DNA of 62,095 nucleotides from Candidatus Omnitrophota bacterium (GTDB lineage Bacteria > Omnitrophota > Gorgyraeia > 2-01-FULL-45-10), in assembly GCA_026387175.1 (NCBI GenBank), contig JAPLME010000010.1, positions 1 through 62,095 on the forward strand. Direction: 5' to 3'. A program made the translations under genes and the position numbers. Every line of letters starts with the position of its first letter. The stretch's first letter is position 1. Shown here piece after piece: positions 33,141 through 43,192 of the stretch. The notes under the pieces were generated by a model. The model did not search any database, was not told the origin of the DNA, and saw nothing but the letters and a program-made list of their open reading frames with translations.

Positions 33141-34736
33141 TTGACCTCATCTGGCAGGGAGCCTTTAGGAGAGTTGTTTTTGGGCGGTGCGCGCCCTTAC
33201 CTTTTAATCATACTCATAGGCCTTTTGCTATATTCGTCCGCCGCTTTTTTTGGCTTCAGCTATCTGGACGACAACATTCTCATTCTGGAAAATCATGAAT
33301 TTATCAGTAAGCTTTCTAATATAGCCGAAGCATTTAAGCAGGATGTATTTCATGTGCTGCATGAGTACGACGCGGCCTACAGGCCCCTACTGACAGTCTC
33401 CTTTATAATTGATACGCAACTCGATAAATTTTTTGGCCTTGGGTATCACTTCACCAACATTATCCTTCATCTGATAGGATCATGCCTGGTATTTCTACTG
33501 TTCTTAAAATTGAAATACAGCAGATCCCTGGCATTTTCCTTCGCGCTTATCTTCACGGTCCATCCGGTTCTTACCGAAACCGTGGCATGGATACCCGGGA
33601 GGAATGATTCCCTGCTGGGGATCTTCGTGCTTGCGAGCTTCATATATCTTCTGGAATTTCTGGAGCGGGGGAAGTGGGCCTACTATACAGGGCACATCTT
33701 GTTTTTTGTACTGGCGCTATTTACCAAGGAGACCGCGCCGGCTCTTCTCGTAGTAGCTCTATTTTATTATTCATTTGTTTTCAAGGGAGTATTGCTTTCT
33801 CGAAAACAAAAAAAGCTGTTTATCGGATGGCTCTTCTCACTGGCTTTTTGGCTAATACTCCGTGGTTACGCGCTGTCGTACAATCCGGTAAAATTATCGT
33901 TTGTTACGCTCTTGCGGGACCTGGCGCTCGGGGCTCCAGCCTTTTTTGTGTATATCGGCAAAGTGATCATGCCTTTTGACCTATCAATAATTCCGACGAT
34001 TGAAGATTCGGCCGTGATCTATGGAATCGCGGCTGTTTTAATAATTACCTTAGGCTTATATTTTTCAAAAAAGAAACGATATGGTTTCATACTGATAGGG
34101 CTAGTATGGTTTTTATCATTTTTGACCCCGACCTTTATCCGTCCCGTCCCAGGCGCTTCTACGATATTCCTTGAATCCAGGATATATCTACCCATACTTG
34201 GCATATTCATCATTCTGGGGGAGATCGACGCGGTAAAGAGCATTACCTTTAAGAATATAAGGGCTCTATTAGCGGTGATGGTCATTACGGGATCATTATT
34301 TTGCATAAGCATAAATTACTCGAGCCGTTTTCAAAATGCGCTTGAGTTCTGGGAGTACGCGGTGAAGAGATCACCTCATTCGGCATTGGCCCAAGCCAGC
34401 CTGGGCTGGGTTTATGACATGCAGCTGAGGTATGATGAAGCCGAGACGAGATTTAAAAAGGCTCTGGCATTAAATCCGTACCAGAGATACGCACATAATA
34501 GTTTGGGCTTGATTTATGAACGTAAGGGACTGCTGGAAAAGGCGGAAGCGGAATATATTATGGAGATAGAAAATACGCCGTATTACAACGGCTCCCGCAT
34601 AAATCTGGCAAATCTTTATTTTAGACAGGGTAAGGAGGAGAAGGCTGCGGCGCTGTGGAAGGAGGCCCTACGGGCAAATCCTGAAGATATGTATGTTAGG
34701 AATATGCTAAAAGCATGTTATGACCGGCACCACTAA
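33141..34736 (+). CDS. TMTC-like mannosyltransferase with TPR tail
   Basis: 531 residues from TTG 33141, seven bases after GAGGG. N-terminal span followed by FSYLDDNILILENHEF, YRPLLTVSF and HPVLTETVAWIPGRNDSLLG, which are the typical stretches of TMTC-type GT-C proteins. About ten spans to residue 400, then at least three tetratricopeptide units (ALAQASLGWVYDMQLRYDEA, AHNSLGLIYERKGLLEKAEA, NLANLYFRQGKEEKAAALW). Its eukaryotic relatives O-mannosylate secreted proteins and the TPRs bind the acceptor. It follows the GT39-like gene by 17 bases, so the two probably act in one pathway. Confidence 0.85.
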   Translation: MTSSGREPLGELFLGGARPYLLIILIGLLLYSSAAFFGFSYLDDNILILENHEFISKLSNIAEAFKQDVFHVLHEYDAAYRPLLTVSFIIDTQLDKFFGLGYHFTNIILHLIGSCLVFLLFLKLKYSRSLAFSFALIFTVHPVLTETVAWIPGRNDSLLGIFVLASFIYLLEFLERGKWAYYTGHILFFVLALFTKETAPALLVVALFYYSFVFKGVLLSRKQKKLFIGWLFSLAFWLILRGYALSYNPVKLSFVTLLRDLALGAPAFFVYIGKVIMPFDLSIIPTIEDSAVIYGIAAVLIITLGLYFSKKKRYGFILIGLVWFLSFLTPTFIRPVPGASTIFLESRIYLPILGIFIILGEIDAVKSITFKNIRALLAVMVITGSLFCISINYSSRFQNALEFWEYAVKRSPHSALAQASLGWVYDMQLRYDEAETRFKKALALNPYQRYAHNSLGLIYERKGLLEKAEAEYIMEIENTPYYNGSRINLANLYFRQGKEEKAAALWKEALRANPEDMYVRNMLKACYDRHH

Positions 34737-34761
34737 CGACTAACGTCACTAAACGACTAAC

Positions 34762-34830
34762 GGGGCCATCCTGTAAAGGGACACCCTGTAATCCTGAATC
34801 TAGAAGGGTGTCCCCAAATAGGATGGCCCC
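34762..34830. repeat. REP-like palindromic element, copy 2
   Basis: GGGGCCATCC (34762-34771) and GGATGGCCCC (34821-34830) are perfect inverted ends; inside, AGGGACACCCT (34777-34787) pairs with AGGGTGTCCCC (34805-34815). The whole can fold as one long double-stem hairpin. It shares both motif pairs with the element at 4681, which is more decayed. Flanked on the left by a direct repeat CGACTAACG. Confidence 0.75.
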
Positions 34831-34860
34831 GCAATGCGAACTGTGATAGAATGATTCGAT

Positions 34861-36156
34861 ATGAAAAACACCAATTTACCGAAACTGGCCATAGTCGGAA
34901 GGCCAAATGTCGGGAAATCCTCTTTTTTTAACAGGATCGTTGGCGCCAGAAAAGCCATAGTAGAATCTTCCTCCGGCACCACGCGCGACAGGATCTATGC
35001 TGATATCAAGTGGAAAGGAAAGGCCTTTACGCTTATCGATATGGCCGGATTCGAGGATACCGCCCAGGGCGATATGCCCGAGCTTGTATTGAAACAGCTT
35101 CGTAAGGGTATAGAAGAAGCGGATATTATACTCTTCATCACCGATGGCATCGCCGGCATAACGCCCCTGGACAGGGAACTTTCATCTATGCTCAGGAAGA
35201 CGTCGAAGAAGATATATCTTGCAGTGAACAAGATCGATAGGGAATGCGACGCCGGTAACGCGCTCGATTTTTTTGAACTGGGGCTTGGCGAGCCTTACGC
35301 TATTTCGGCTATGCACGACAAAGGCATCGATAGGTTATGTGATGATCTTGTAAAAAATATGGAGAAATCCGTAGCGCCGGACGATCTTCAGGGCATAAAG
35401 GTCGCTATCGTCGGCCGGCCGAATGTAGGGAAATCCTCCTATTTAAACGCTCTACTTAGCGAAGAGAGAGTTATCGTCCATTCAGTCGCTGGCACTACGA
35501 GAGATGCCATAGATACCAACTTTAAGTATAAAGACAGGGACTATATTCTGATAGATACGGCAGGCATAAGGCATAATCCGAAGATAAACAGAGCGGCAGA
35601 TTTCTACGGAGGAGTCCGCTCGGAAGAGGCTATAAAACGCTCGGATGTAGCGGTAATGTTGATTGACGGTTATGAAGGGCTCATGAAGGATGACGCGCGT
35701 ATAATAGATTTATGTCTTACAGAGGGCAAGGGCCTTGTTATAGCTGTAAATAAGTGGGACCTTGTAAAAGATACCGAGATGTCGAAATATAACGACAGGC
35801 TTATAGAGGGAATGAGTGCCATCAGGAATATTCCGGTTATATTTATATCCGCGAAGACGGGGAGGAACGTTAATCCCAGCCTTGATATGATATTGTCGGT
35901 TTATGAGAAATCTAGAATGACCATTCCGCCCGATAAGTTGGCGGAAACACTAAAATTATTGAACAACACGCCCCAGATAAGCGGCAAAAGAATAAAGTTT
36001 AAATGCCTGGTCCAAGAGGGTATTAGACCCCCGGGATTTATTTTAGGTATAAATACCGCCGTATCTTTAAATGATACCATGCAAAGATTTATCGAGAACT
36101 TTATCAGAAAAGTGTATGATTTTAAAGGTATTCCTATAAGAATACGATATCGGTAG
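34861..36156 (+). CDS. der: Ribosome-assembly GTPase Der (EngA)
   Basis: 431 residues, the usual length. Two G domains in tandem: first GRPNVGKSSFFNRIVG with TTRDRI, LIDMAGFED and NKID; second GRPNVGKSSYLNALLS with TTRDAIDT, LIDTAGI and NKWDLVK. A C-terminal KH-like domain ends in GIPIRIRYR. Der is needed for 50S subunit assembly. The first domain's DxxG reads DMAGF. No Shine-Dalgarno is seen; a TAGAAT box nine bases before the ATG suggests a nearly leaderless transcript. A core gene, which anchors the window to a chromosome. Confidence 0.97.
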   Translation: MKNTNLPKLAIVGRPNVGKSSFFNRIVGARKAIVESSSGTTRDRIYADIKWKGKAFTLIDMAGFEDTAQGDMPELVLKQLRKGIEEADIILFITDGIAGITPLDRELSSMLRKTSKKIYLAVNKIDRECDAGNALDFFELGLGEPYAISAMHDKGIDRLCDDLVKNMEKSVAPDDLQGIKVAIVGRPNVGKSSYLNALLSEERVIVHSVAGTTRDAIDTNFKYKDRDYILIDTAGIRHNPKINRAADFYGGVRSEEAIKRSDVAVMLIDGYEGLMKDDARIIDLCLTEGKGLVIAVNKWDLVKDTEMSKYNDRLIEGMSAIRNIPVIFISAKTGRNVNPSLDMILSVYEKSRMTIPPDKLAETLKLLNNTPQISGKRIKFKCLVQEGIRPPGFILGINTAVSLNDTMQRFIENFIRKVYDFKGIPIRIRYR

Positions 36157-36196
36157 AGGGCGTATGTTAAGATATAAAAAAGTTGTATATTTTCTA

Positions 36197-36235
36197 TTGA
36201 CACCATTATATATATATGATATAGTTATAGTGTCA
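36197..36235 (+). promoter_or_regulatory. Promoter of the giant repeat gene, flanked by inverted repeat
   Basis: TTGACA (36197-36202), exactly 17 bases, TATAGT (36220-36225). Overlapping it, TGACAC (36198-36203) is matched by its inverted complement GTGTCA (36230-36235) on the other side, which could be a regulator site framing the promoter. The leader to the ATG at 36302 is about 70 bases and holds an A+T-rich run. Confidence 0.7.
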
Positions 36236-36301
36236 TCGGGAAATTTTTTTTTCGTCACATAGTTTCAGTATTAAAAAAGTATTTAATAAGGTTAAACTAA
36301 G

Positions 36302-39300
36302 ATGATAGAATACTACGGCAATAAAAAACTCTGGATGAAAGCGATCGCCGTTCTCTTAGTGGTGTCGTTCGTTTGGTACGACATAGCCTGGGCCGGCGAT
36401 CTCTTTTATTATAATATAGCTCCTAAGTCTCCAGTTGTTCCCGTTAAGAATCTTGTCGATGTTACGAATTATGATCTGCTCTCCAACAATAAAAGCAAAT
36501 CCATTGTTCCGGGCCTGCTTCCTACAAACCAGGAAAAAGAAGAGTCCAACAAATTTGCTCCTGCCTATATCCAGGACCAGGAAGAGAAGCACGAAGGTAT
36601 AATCCGCCAGAAACAGGATACAGAAGATCTTTTATCAAATATCGACCAGGACCTCAAAAATAAAATTAATAAGCCGGGAGAAGACGATCTGGAGCTGAAG
36701 AAGAAGAGATCCAACCCTGAGGGAAAGAATGCCGGCGGTATTTACTATACCCTCGAGGACTATAATAGCGCGGGAAGGCCGGGCCAGATCAACGTCTATA
36801 AATACGCCGGGGATGATGCCAGGCACGGTAAGCTTCTCGAGATCGTTTCATATGATTTAAGCAAGCTTGACACCAATCCGTTTACCTCAGCCGCAAAAGA
36901 GATAAAGACGGATAGCGGCGATTCTTTCATGGGCTCCTACACGAAAGTAGGGGCGATGACGAGCCTTATCGACAGCATGATAATATCGCGCACCGTTTAT
37001 GCGGGCAATAAGAGTGAAGAGCGTATTGATTATATTTTATCCGCTTATGACGAGAAGAATGTCGCGAATGAAGTTACGATCTACGATTACAATCATGTGG
37101 CCGGGCCCAGCCTGGATGAGACGAGGACCTACAATATCACCGCTTCCCAGAACGACTATTCTACCTCGGATTGGAAAAATAACCTCACGGAAGATAAGCT
37201 GACCCGCCTAACTGTTTATACAGGCACTGACAAGAAAGAAAATATCTCATATTCGATAGATACCTTTCTTATTGACGAGGATGGTAAGAATACGCCGCAT
37301 CAGATCGTCATCTATGACCGCAATAAAAATCCAGGAGAAGCGCTCGACGAGGTCAGGACCTATGAAATAGACGGTTTCTCTATCGGGGACCTCAGAGATA
37401 AGACTGAATCGTCGCTTAAGGAGATGAATCTTGAGGATCCGTCGAAACTTGTCAGCGTCTCTGTGTATCAGGGGGAAAAGGATAAAGAGAAGATCGCGTA
37501 TATACTGTCGGACTATTTTGACGATACTCAGAGCGGCCTGGGATACAGGCCCTGGACAAGGACCGACTATACTTATGACGGCAAAAAGCTTACAAAGACC
37601 GAAGCATATGATATTTCGGATACAGGGGATAGCACCTCGCGTGGAACCGGGAAGCTCAATGAGACGGTATTTTATACCGGCGAGGCTAATCATGAGCGCA
37701 TGAGCTATAGCTACACTCTCTATGACGCCAATAATGCTCCGCAGCTGCGCATAGATCATGATTATGACGGTCGCACCCTGCGGTCCACAAAGACTTACGC
37801 GATAGCCGGCCTCTCGCTTGACAGCACGACATCGCTTCAAGATGAGAGCATATACTCAGGGAAAGCCGGCCGGGAGCAGATCTCGAGAGCCCTGAGCTAT
37901 TATCCCGACGGCAAGATCCTTAAGGAAACGCTCTACACTTACAATGAGAACACACGGGGCATATCCTATGTTTCTCACATAGCGGAGAAGACCTACGACG
38001 ATAAGGGTATGGTAGTAGAACGGATCGAGACAGAGAAAGACCTGAATTATACCCGTTACGATATAGCCGCCGAAGATGCGAATGGCAATATCCGGCATGA
38101 AAATATAAAGACCTATTCTCTCTTTCAGGGTGTCGAACGGCTTGACCGGGAAGAGGATGTCAATTATTCCGGATATAAAGCTAAGCTCCGCGCAGGTTTT
38201 GAAGCGAGAACTACGTACGCTATCGATGAGACAACAGGTGAGCGTACCGAGATTCTCTATCAGGAGGTCACCAACGAACTCTTTAATCCCAAGGGTAACG
38301 TTATCCGTCAGACGATAGAGAGTTATACAATCGAACACGGAGAACACATACACGATTATACTAAGAAAGTTGAGAACCGCCAGTTTGACTATTACAATAA
38401 CGTGCTAGTTCGGATAGAGGAAGTTCGGAAGGCGAGCGGGGCGCTAGTCTATTACAGCATAACCGAGAATACCTATGATAACCTGCTTGCCGCGAAGCGC
38501 GGAAACGCATCGAAGACTGCTATTAGTAAATACAGCGCGATCGTCACCGATGCGCAGCACAAGTCACACGATATTACAAATCTTATCAGTGAAGATTTGA
38601 TTGTTACAACGCAATTTGACAGCCGGGGTTTTGCTGTAAAGCAGGAAAACACAACTTATCTGGTTACTCAGGACGCTTTCGGACCGGTCGAGAAGCTTGT
38701 CACAAAGCGTTATATAGAGAATCTCGATATTGACGATCGGGGGGATGCGCATTCACAGCATATCACTGTCTATCAGACTGACGCGACAGGCCTTGAGAGC
38801 TCCCTGGAATTTCTTAACTATCAGGAACTGACCAATAGGAAATTCGACTCCCAGCACAATGTGATTAATCAGATGATAGCCACTTATAGTGATGAAGCGG
38901 CTACAGATGTTCGCGATGTACAGGAGGTGCGGTCGATCGGGTTCTATTCCTCAGGCGTTGCGATGAGGCAGGTAGTAGCTATGTATACCGATAAAGACAA
39001 GACATCGCTTGTTGATATCAAGGTAACCGTAAATAGCAATGTATCGTCTCTTGAAGGAAACGTGGGGACGAGCATTATTACGAGTTACGCAAACGCTACG
39101 ATCGCTGACAATGGCACCGGCGATATAATCTACACCGATCCTATCGATGTTCAGACAGTTGAGACTACTTCATTTGACGCGCGGGGCAATGCGCTGGAAC
39201 AGTCCATCACGAAAGAATATTACGATAACGGTATTCTGAAGTTCTCCGAAGCAGAGAAGATCTCCAATTTCTCGTATGATTTTCATGACCGAGTGGCGCG

Positions 39301-40216
39301 CAGCCAGACCCTATTTTATACGGACAAAGGTTTCAACGATTTTAGCTACCTCCAGGATGTCAAGTATCTCTCTTATGACAAGTACGGGAATGCCCTTGAG
39401 CAGACGATTGATACTTATACGACGTTGACGCCTGTTGCGGACGAGCTTATAAACCATAAGCGCATAGTCAATAATTACGATCTGCCTGATAAGGATGATC
39501 CGACTTATGTGAATGCTAAGATCGCGTGGCTGAAAGGAAACCCGACTAGCACAGAGACCTTCCGTTATATAAAACTCGAAGAGACCGAAACTAACCTTAT
39601 CGAGAGGACATTCACCACGACAGATCTCTTCGATAAACGCGGCAATGCTGTGAGGCAGACGAGCAGCACATACATTAAAGATCCCGCTACCGGTATCCTT
39701 CAGCTCCAAAAAGAGACCACCGTAGAGAATATAAACATCGATAACCGTGGCGACGCCGGTATTCAGCATATCACCACCAAGCAGCCCGATCCGTCCAACG
39801 CGAATGAACTCACCATAGTCACTTATCAGGTCATAACGAACCGCCACTTCGACGCAAGCCACAGCGTTGACAATCAGATGATATATACCTATACCGAGCC
39901 TATCGAGGCGGGCGGAACCTTATTAGATGTCCAGGAGATACGCTCTGAAGGCTTCCATTCATCCGGTACCACACTAAAACAGACCATAGTAACCTATGCC
40001 TCTGACGCCGATGGAAATATTAGTATAACCGATGCCAAGGTAGTAGAGAACGACGTCAAAAGTATAACTCCGCAAGGATACGTGGGGAAGACTAAGATCA
40101 CGCGTTATAGCGCGGCTACAATAGCCGATACCGGCACAGGTGCGATAAGCTTAATACCCGCCGACTCAACACATCCAGCTTTGATATTCGCGGTAATGCC
40201 ACGGCCCAAGAGATAA
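36302..40216 (+). CDS. Giant secreted YD-repeat protein, segment 1 (N-terminus)
   Basis: First of eight segments of one gene. A signal peptide ends near DIAWA-GD. Residues 45-155 are Lys/Glu-rich and probably coiled coil (QEKEESNKFAPAYIQDQEEK). Then repeats of two kinds: to about 38350, units with VYxGxxxxExIxYxLS (TVYAGNKSEERIDYILSAYD, then SVYQGEKDKEKIAYILSDY); after that, about 1-kb super-repeats made of units with YD/FD-x-x-G-N-A-x-x-Q-T. Few Cys and no enzyme domain seen. True coding in this frame ends at the 141-bp repeat (40165); the residues after it, up to the stop, are out of frame. Export to the surface and an adhesive or structural role are inferred from signal peptide and repeats. 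Confidence 0.85.
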   Translation: MIEYYGNKKLWMKAIAVLLVVSFVWYDIAWAGDLFYYNIAPKSPVVPVKNLVDVTNYDLLSNNKSKSIVPGLLPTNQEKEESNKFAPAYIQDQEEKHEGIIRQKQDTEDLLSNIDQDLKNKINKPGEDDLELKKKRSNPEGKNAGGIYYTLEDYNSAGRPGQINVYKYAGDDARHGKLLEIVSYDLSKLDTNPFTSAAKEIKTDSGDSFMGSYTKVGAMTSLIDSMIISRTVYAGNKSEERIDYILSAYDEKNVANEVTIYDYNHVAGPSLDETRTYNITASQNDYSTSDWKNNLTEDKLTRLTVYTGTDKKENISYSIDTFLIDEDGKNTPHQIVIYDRNKNPGEALDEVRTYEIDGFSIGDLRDKTESSLKEMNLEDPSKLVSVSVYQGEKDKEKIAYILSDYFDDTQSGLGYRPWTRTDYTYDGKKLTKTEAYDISDTGDSTSRGTGKLNETVFYTGEANHERMSYSYTLYDANNAPQLRIDHDYDGRTLRSTKTYAIAGLSLDSTTSLQDESIYSGKAGREQISRALSYYPDGKILKETLYTYNENTRGISYVSHIAEKTYDDKGMVVERIETEKDLNYTRYDIAAEDANGNIRHENIKTYSLFQGVERLDREEDVNYSGYKAKLRAGFEARTTYAIDETTGERTEILYQEVTNELFNPKGNVIRQTIESYTIEHGEHIHDYTKKVENRQFDYYNNVLVRIEEVRKASGALVYYSITENTYDNLLAAKRGNASKTAISKYSAIVTDAQHKSHDITNLISEDLIVTTQFDSRGFAVKQENTTYLVTQDAFGPVEKLVTKRYIENLDIDDRGDAHSQHITVYQTDATGLESSLEFLNYQELTNRKFDSQHNVINQMIATYSDEAATDVRDVQEVRSIGFYSSGVAMRQVVAMYTDKDKTSLVDIKVTVNSNVSSLEGNVGTSIITSYANATIADNGTGDIIYTDPIDVQTVETTSFDARGNALEQSITKEYYDNGILKFSEAEKISNFSYDFHDRVARSQTLFYTDKGFNDFSYLQDVKYLSYDKYGNALEQTIDTYTTLTPVADELINHKRIVNNYDLPDKDDPTYVNAKIAWLKGNPTSTETFRYIKLEETETNLIERTFTTTDLFDKRGNAVRQTSSTYIKDPATGILQLQKETTVENINIDNRGDAGIQHITTKQPDPSNANELTIVTYQVITNRHFDASHSVDNQMIYTYTEPIEAGGTLLDVQEIRSEGFHSSGTTLKQTIVTYASDADGNISITDAKVVENDVKSITPQGYVGKTKITRYSAATIADTGTGAISLIPADSTHPALIFAVMPRPKR
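40025..40165 (+). repeat. Perfect 141-bp repeat, pair 1
   Basis: Identical to 41029-41169, base for base, with different bases on both sides. The first copy ends at the break between segments 1 and 2, the second at the break between segments 2 and 3. Confidence 0.9.
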
Positions 40217-41190
40217 TAAAGAGTTGGTATGATAGCGGTGTCTTAAAGTTTTCCGAAGCCCAAAAGATCACCAACGAGCCCTATGACTTCTACGATAGAG
40301 CTTCGAAGACCTATATCCTTAATTATAAGGATTATGCGGATGGGGTGATGGCGGACCTCTCTCAGCTTCAGGTCATCACCTATGGAACATATGACACTTT
40401 CGGCAATTCAACTAGCCAGGTGATAGATTCCTATTCATCCGCCACTCCTGACCCTACTAAGCTGATTGACCATAAGATAATAACTAATGATTACACAGTA
40501 CGTGACGCGAACGGAGTAATAGATCAAGCCGCCACCGATATAGCCAGAAGGCACGGTAACGCCTACATGAGTACAGTGGATAGATACACTTCGCTTGAAG
40601 CAACACCCGAGAGCCTTATCGAAGAGACCATAACCAAGACAAATCTCTTCGATAACCGCGGCAATGCCGTGAAGCAAACGAGCGAAACATTTGTTAAAGA
40701 TCCTTCTACCGGTATACTTCAGCTCCAAAAAGAGACCACCGTAGAGAATATAAATATCGACAACCGCGGTGACGCTGGCTTACAGCATATCACTATTAAG
40801 CAGCCTGATCCTGCCAACGCCGGTGAGTTAACAATAGTCACCTATCAGGAGATAACGAACAGACATTTTGACGCAAGCCACAATGTTGATAACCAGATGG
40901 TCTATACCTATACAGAGTCAGGCGGAGTGCTCTTGGATGTTCAGGAAATACGCTCGGAAGGCTTCACCTCATCGGGAACCGCGCAAAAACAGACCATAGC
41001 CACCTATTCCGATGCCGCGAAGACCAGCATAACCGATGCCAAGGTAGTAGAGAACGACGTCAAAAGTATAACTCCGCAAGGATACGTGGGGAAGACTAAG
41101 ATCACGCGTTATAGCGCGGCTACAATAGCCGATACCGGCACAGGTGCGATAAGCTTAATACCCGCCGACGATAACAAAGAGTTGGTATGA
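40171..41190 (+). CDS. Giant repeat protein, segment 2
   Basis: Same protein, next reading frame. The first in-frame residues, TSSFDIRGNATAQEIIKSWY, continue the super-repeat that segment 1 left at IPAD, so only about ten to thirteen bases seem to be missing at the join. The segment holds one super-repeat (DNRGNAVKQTSETFV, NIDNRGDAGLQHITI, VQEIRSEGFTSSGTAQKQ) and again loses frame right after IPAD at 41169. The open frame contains an ATG at 40345, but nothing suggests a real start there. Confidence 0.7.
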   Translation, partial: TSSFDIRGNATAQEIIKSWYDSGVLKFSEAQKITNEPYDFYDRASKTYILNYKDYADGVMADLSQLQVITYGTYDTFGNSTSQVIDSYSSATPDPTKLIDHKIITNDYTVRDANGVIDQAATDIARRHGNAYMSTVDRYTSLEATPESLIEETITKTNLFDNRGNAVKQTSETFVKDPSTGILQLQKETTVENINIDNRGDAGLQHITIKQPDPANAGELTIVTYQEITNRHFDASHNVDNQMVYTYTESGGVLLDVQEIRSEGFTSSGTAQKQTIATYSDAAKTSITDAKVVENDVKSITPQGYVGKTKITRYSAATIADTGTGAISLIPADDNKELV

Positions 41191-43192
41191 TAACGGAGTC
41201 GAAAAGTTCTCGGAAGCCCAGAAGATCACAAACGCCCCTTACGACTTCTACGACAGAGCCACACAGACGAGTATTCTAAATTATAAGGATGAGGCTAAAT
41301 CTGAGCTCTCGCAGCTCCAGGTCATTACCTACCAGAAGTACGACAAGTTCGGAAACGCCGAGAACCAGGTCATAGACTCTTATTCATCCGTCGATCCCGC
41401 CAATGGCAATCCCATCGCCGACAGCCTGATCGACCATAAGGTTATAACTAACACTTATACAGACGACCTCGCCAGAAGGCGCGGCAATGCGACCGTTACG
41501 ACTGTGATACGGTATAAGGCATTTGAAGAGACTGAGTCTAATCTCATAGAGAGGACCATAACCACCACAGATTCCTTCGATACCCACGGCAATGCCGTCC
41601 AGCAGACCAGCAAGACCTACGTCCTGGACTCCGCCTCAGGCGAGATGAAGCTCCAGAAGTCCACCCTGGTAGAGAACATAAACATCAATAACCACGGCGA
41701 CGCGGCCACGCAGCATATAACGACCAGCCAGACCGATAGTACCGTGGTCACATACCAGGTGATAGAGAACCACAGCTACGACCCGAACCATAATGCCACG
41801 AGCCAGGAGATCCTGACCTACACCCAGGAAGGCGGCACTCTTCTTGACGTCCAGGAGATACGTTCTATGGGCTTCACATCCTCAGGCGTCGCCAGCCAGC
41901 AGAACATAATCACCTATTCCGATGCCGCGAAGACCGATATAATTGATGTGAAGGTGGTGGAGAATAAAAATATAGACAGCCTGGGGCACGTGGGCGACTC
42001 CGTAGTCACGCGTTACAGTTCGGCTTCCATAGATCCGGCCACCGGGGTGATAACTCCCGCTAACGCCATAGATCTCCAGGCCATCCATACCGAGAAAAAC
42101 GACTTCGACCTCCGCGGCAACGCTTTAATCCAGACGATAACAAAGAGCTGGTATGATAACGGAGTCTTAAAGTTCTCCGAGGCTCAAGTTATCAAAAACG
42201 CCCCCTACGACCTACATGACAGAGCCACACAGACGAGCATCTATAACTATAAAGATGAAGCCATGACGGACTTCTCGCAAGTCCAGGTCATCACCTACGG
42301 CGCATATGATAAATTCGGCAATTCAGTAGCCCAGACCATCAACTCCTATTCCGATGCTAATAAGACCGAACTGATCGACCACAAAGTGATAGAGAACAAC
42401 TTTACGGTATATGACGCCAGCGGAGCGATAGACCAGGCCGCCACAGATAAAGCCGAAAGGCGCGGCAACGCCCGCTTAAGCACGGTGAAGAGATACACTT
42501 CTACTACCGAAGACAACACTACTCTTATAGAAAAGACCATGACGGCCACAGATTCCTTCGATGACAGAGGTAACGCCCTTATACAGACCAGCATACAGAC
42601 CAGCGAAACATACGTCTTAGACTCTGAGGGCAAGCTTAAACTCCAGAAGTCCACAACGGTAGAGAATATAGGTATAGATAACCGCGGGGATGCCGGCTTG
42701 CAGCATATCACTACCAGTGAGACTGATAGCACCGGCACCCGGGAGTCCCTCGAAGTGACCAGCTATCAGGTCATAGAGAACCGCTCCTTTGACCCGAGCC
42801 ATAATGTCACCAACCAGAGGATCATTACTTACACCGATGCTACCAAGAGTGAATTGAAGGATGTCCAGGAGATACGTTCGGAAGGTTTTACCTCATCGGG
42901 AACCGCTGGCGAACAGATCATCGCCACCTATGCCACCTATGTTGAGTCGACCAAGACCGTATCCGACTTCATTGAGGCTAAAGTGATTACCAATAATGAC
43001 ATTAGTCTTCGGGGTAATGTGGGCAAGAGCACCATCACCACCTATTCCGCGGCTACACTGGAGAGCGGTAACGGCAACATAGTTCTATCGGATGTCTCCG
43101 CTGTCACAAAACAAACGATCATAACCACAAGATTCGACTTAAGAGGCAACTCAGGACATCACCAAAGAGGCCTACATCGAAGGAGCCTATAA
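41171..43192 (+). CDS. Giant repeat protein, segment 3
   Basis: Two more super-repeats (THGNAVQQTSKTYV, then DDRGNALIQTSIQTSETYV), each with the same inner order: GNA-Q-T, NIDNRGDA-QHIT, TYQVIENRSFD, VQEIRSEGFTSSGTA, VGKSxITxYSAAT, FDLRGN, SWYDNG. The segment enters at TITKSWYDNG, so one or more units' worth (about 60 bases: the FDLRGNALIQ part) is absent at its beginning. It leaves frame at RFDLRGNS (43152). Confidence 0.7.
   Translation: MTKSWYDNGVEKFSEAQKITNAPYDFYDRATQTSILNYKDEAKSELSQLQVITYQKYDKFGNAENQVIDSYSSVDPANGNPIADSLIDHKVITNTYTDDLARRRGNATVTTVIRYKAFEETESNLIERTITTTDSFDTHGNAVQQTSKTYVLDSASGEMKLQKSTLVENININNHGDAATQHITTSQTDSTVVTYQVIENHSYDPNHNATSQEILTYTQEGGTLLDVQEIRSMGFTSSGVASQQNIITYSDAAKTDIIDVKVVENKNIDSLGHVGDSVVTRYSSASIDPATGVITPANAIDLQAIHTEKNDFDLRGNALIQTITKSWYDNGVLKFSEAQVIKNAPYDLHDRATQTSIYNYKDEAMTDFSQVQVITYGAYDKFGNSVAQTINSYSDANKTELIDHKVIENNFTVYDASGAIDQAATDKAERRGNARLSTVKRYTSTTEDNTTLIEKTMTATDSFDDRGNALIQTSIQTSETYVLDSEGKLKLQKSTTVENIGIDNRGDAGLQHITTSETDSTGTRESLEVTSYQVIENRSFDPSHNVTNQRIITYTDATKSELKDVQEIRSEGFTSSGTAGEQIIATYATYVESTKTVSDFIEAKVITNNDISLRGNVGKSTITTYSAATLESGNGNIVLSDVSAVTKQTIITTRFDLRGNSGHHQRGLHRRSL
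43012..43152 (+). repeat. Perfect 141-bp repeat, pair 2
   Basis: Identical to 44009-44149. Both copies end at a frame break (after GGCAACTC). A second identical block of 123 bases follows in each case (43155-43277 and 44150-44272), with AG between the blocks in the first copy and nothing in the second. Confidence 0.9.
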
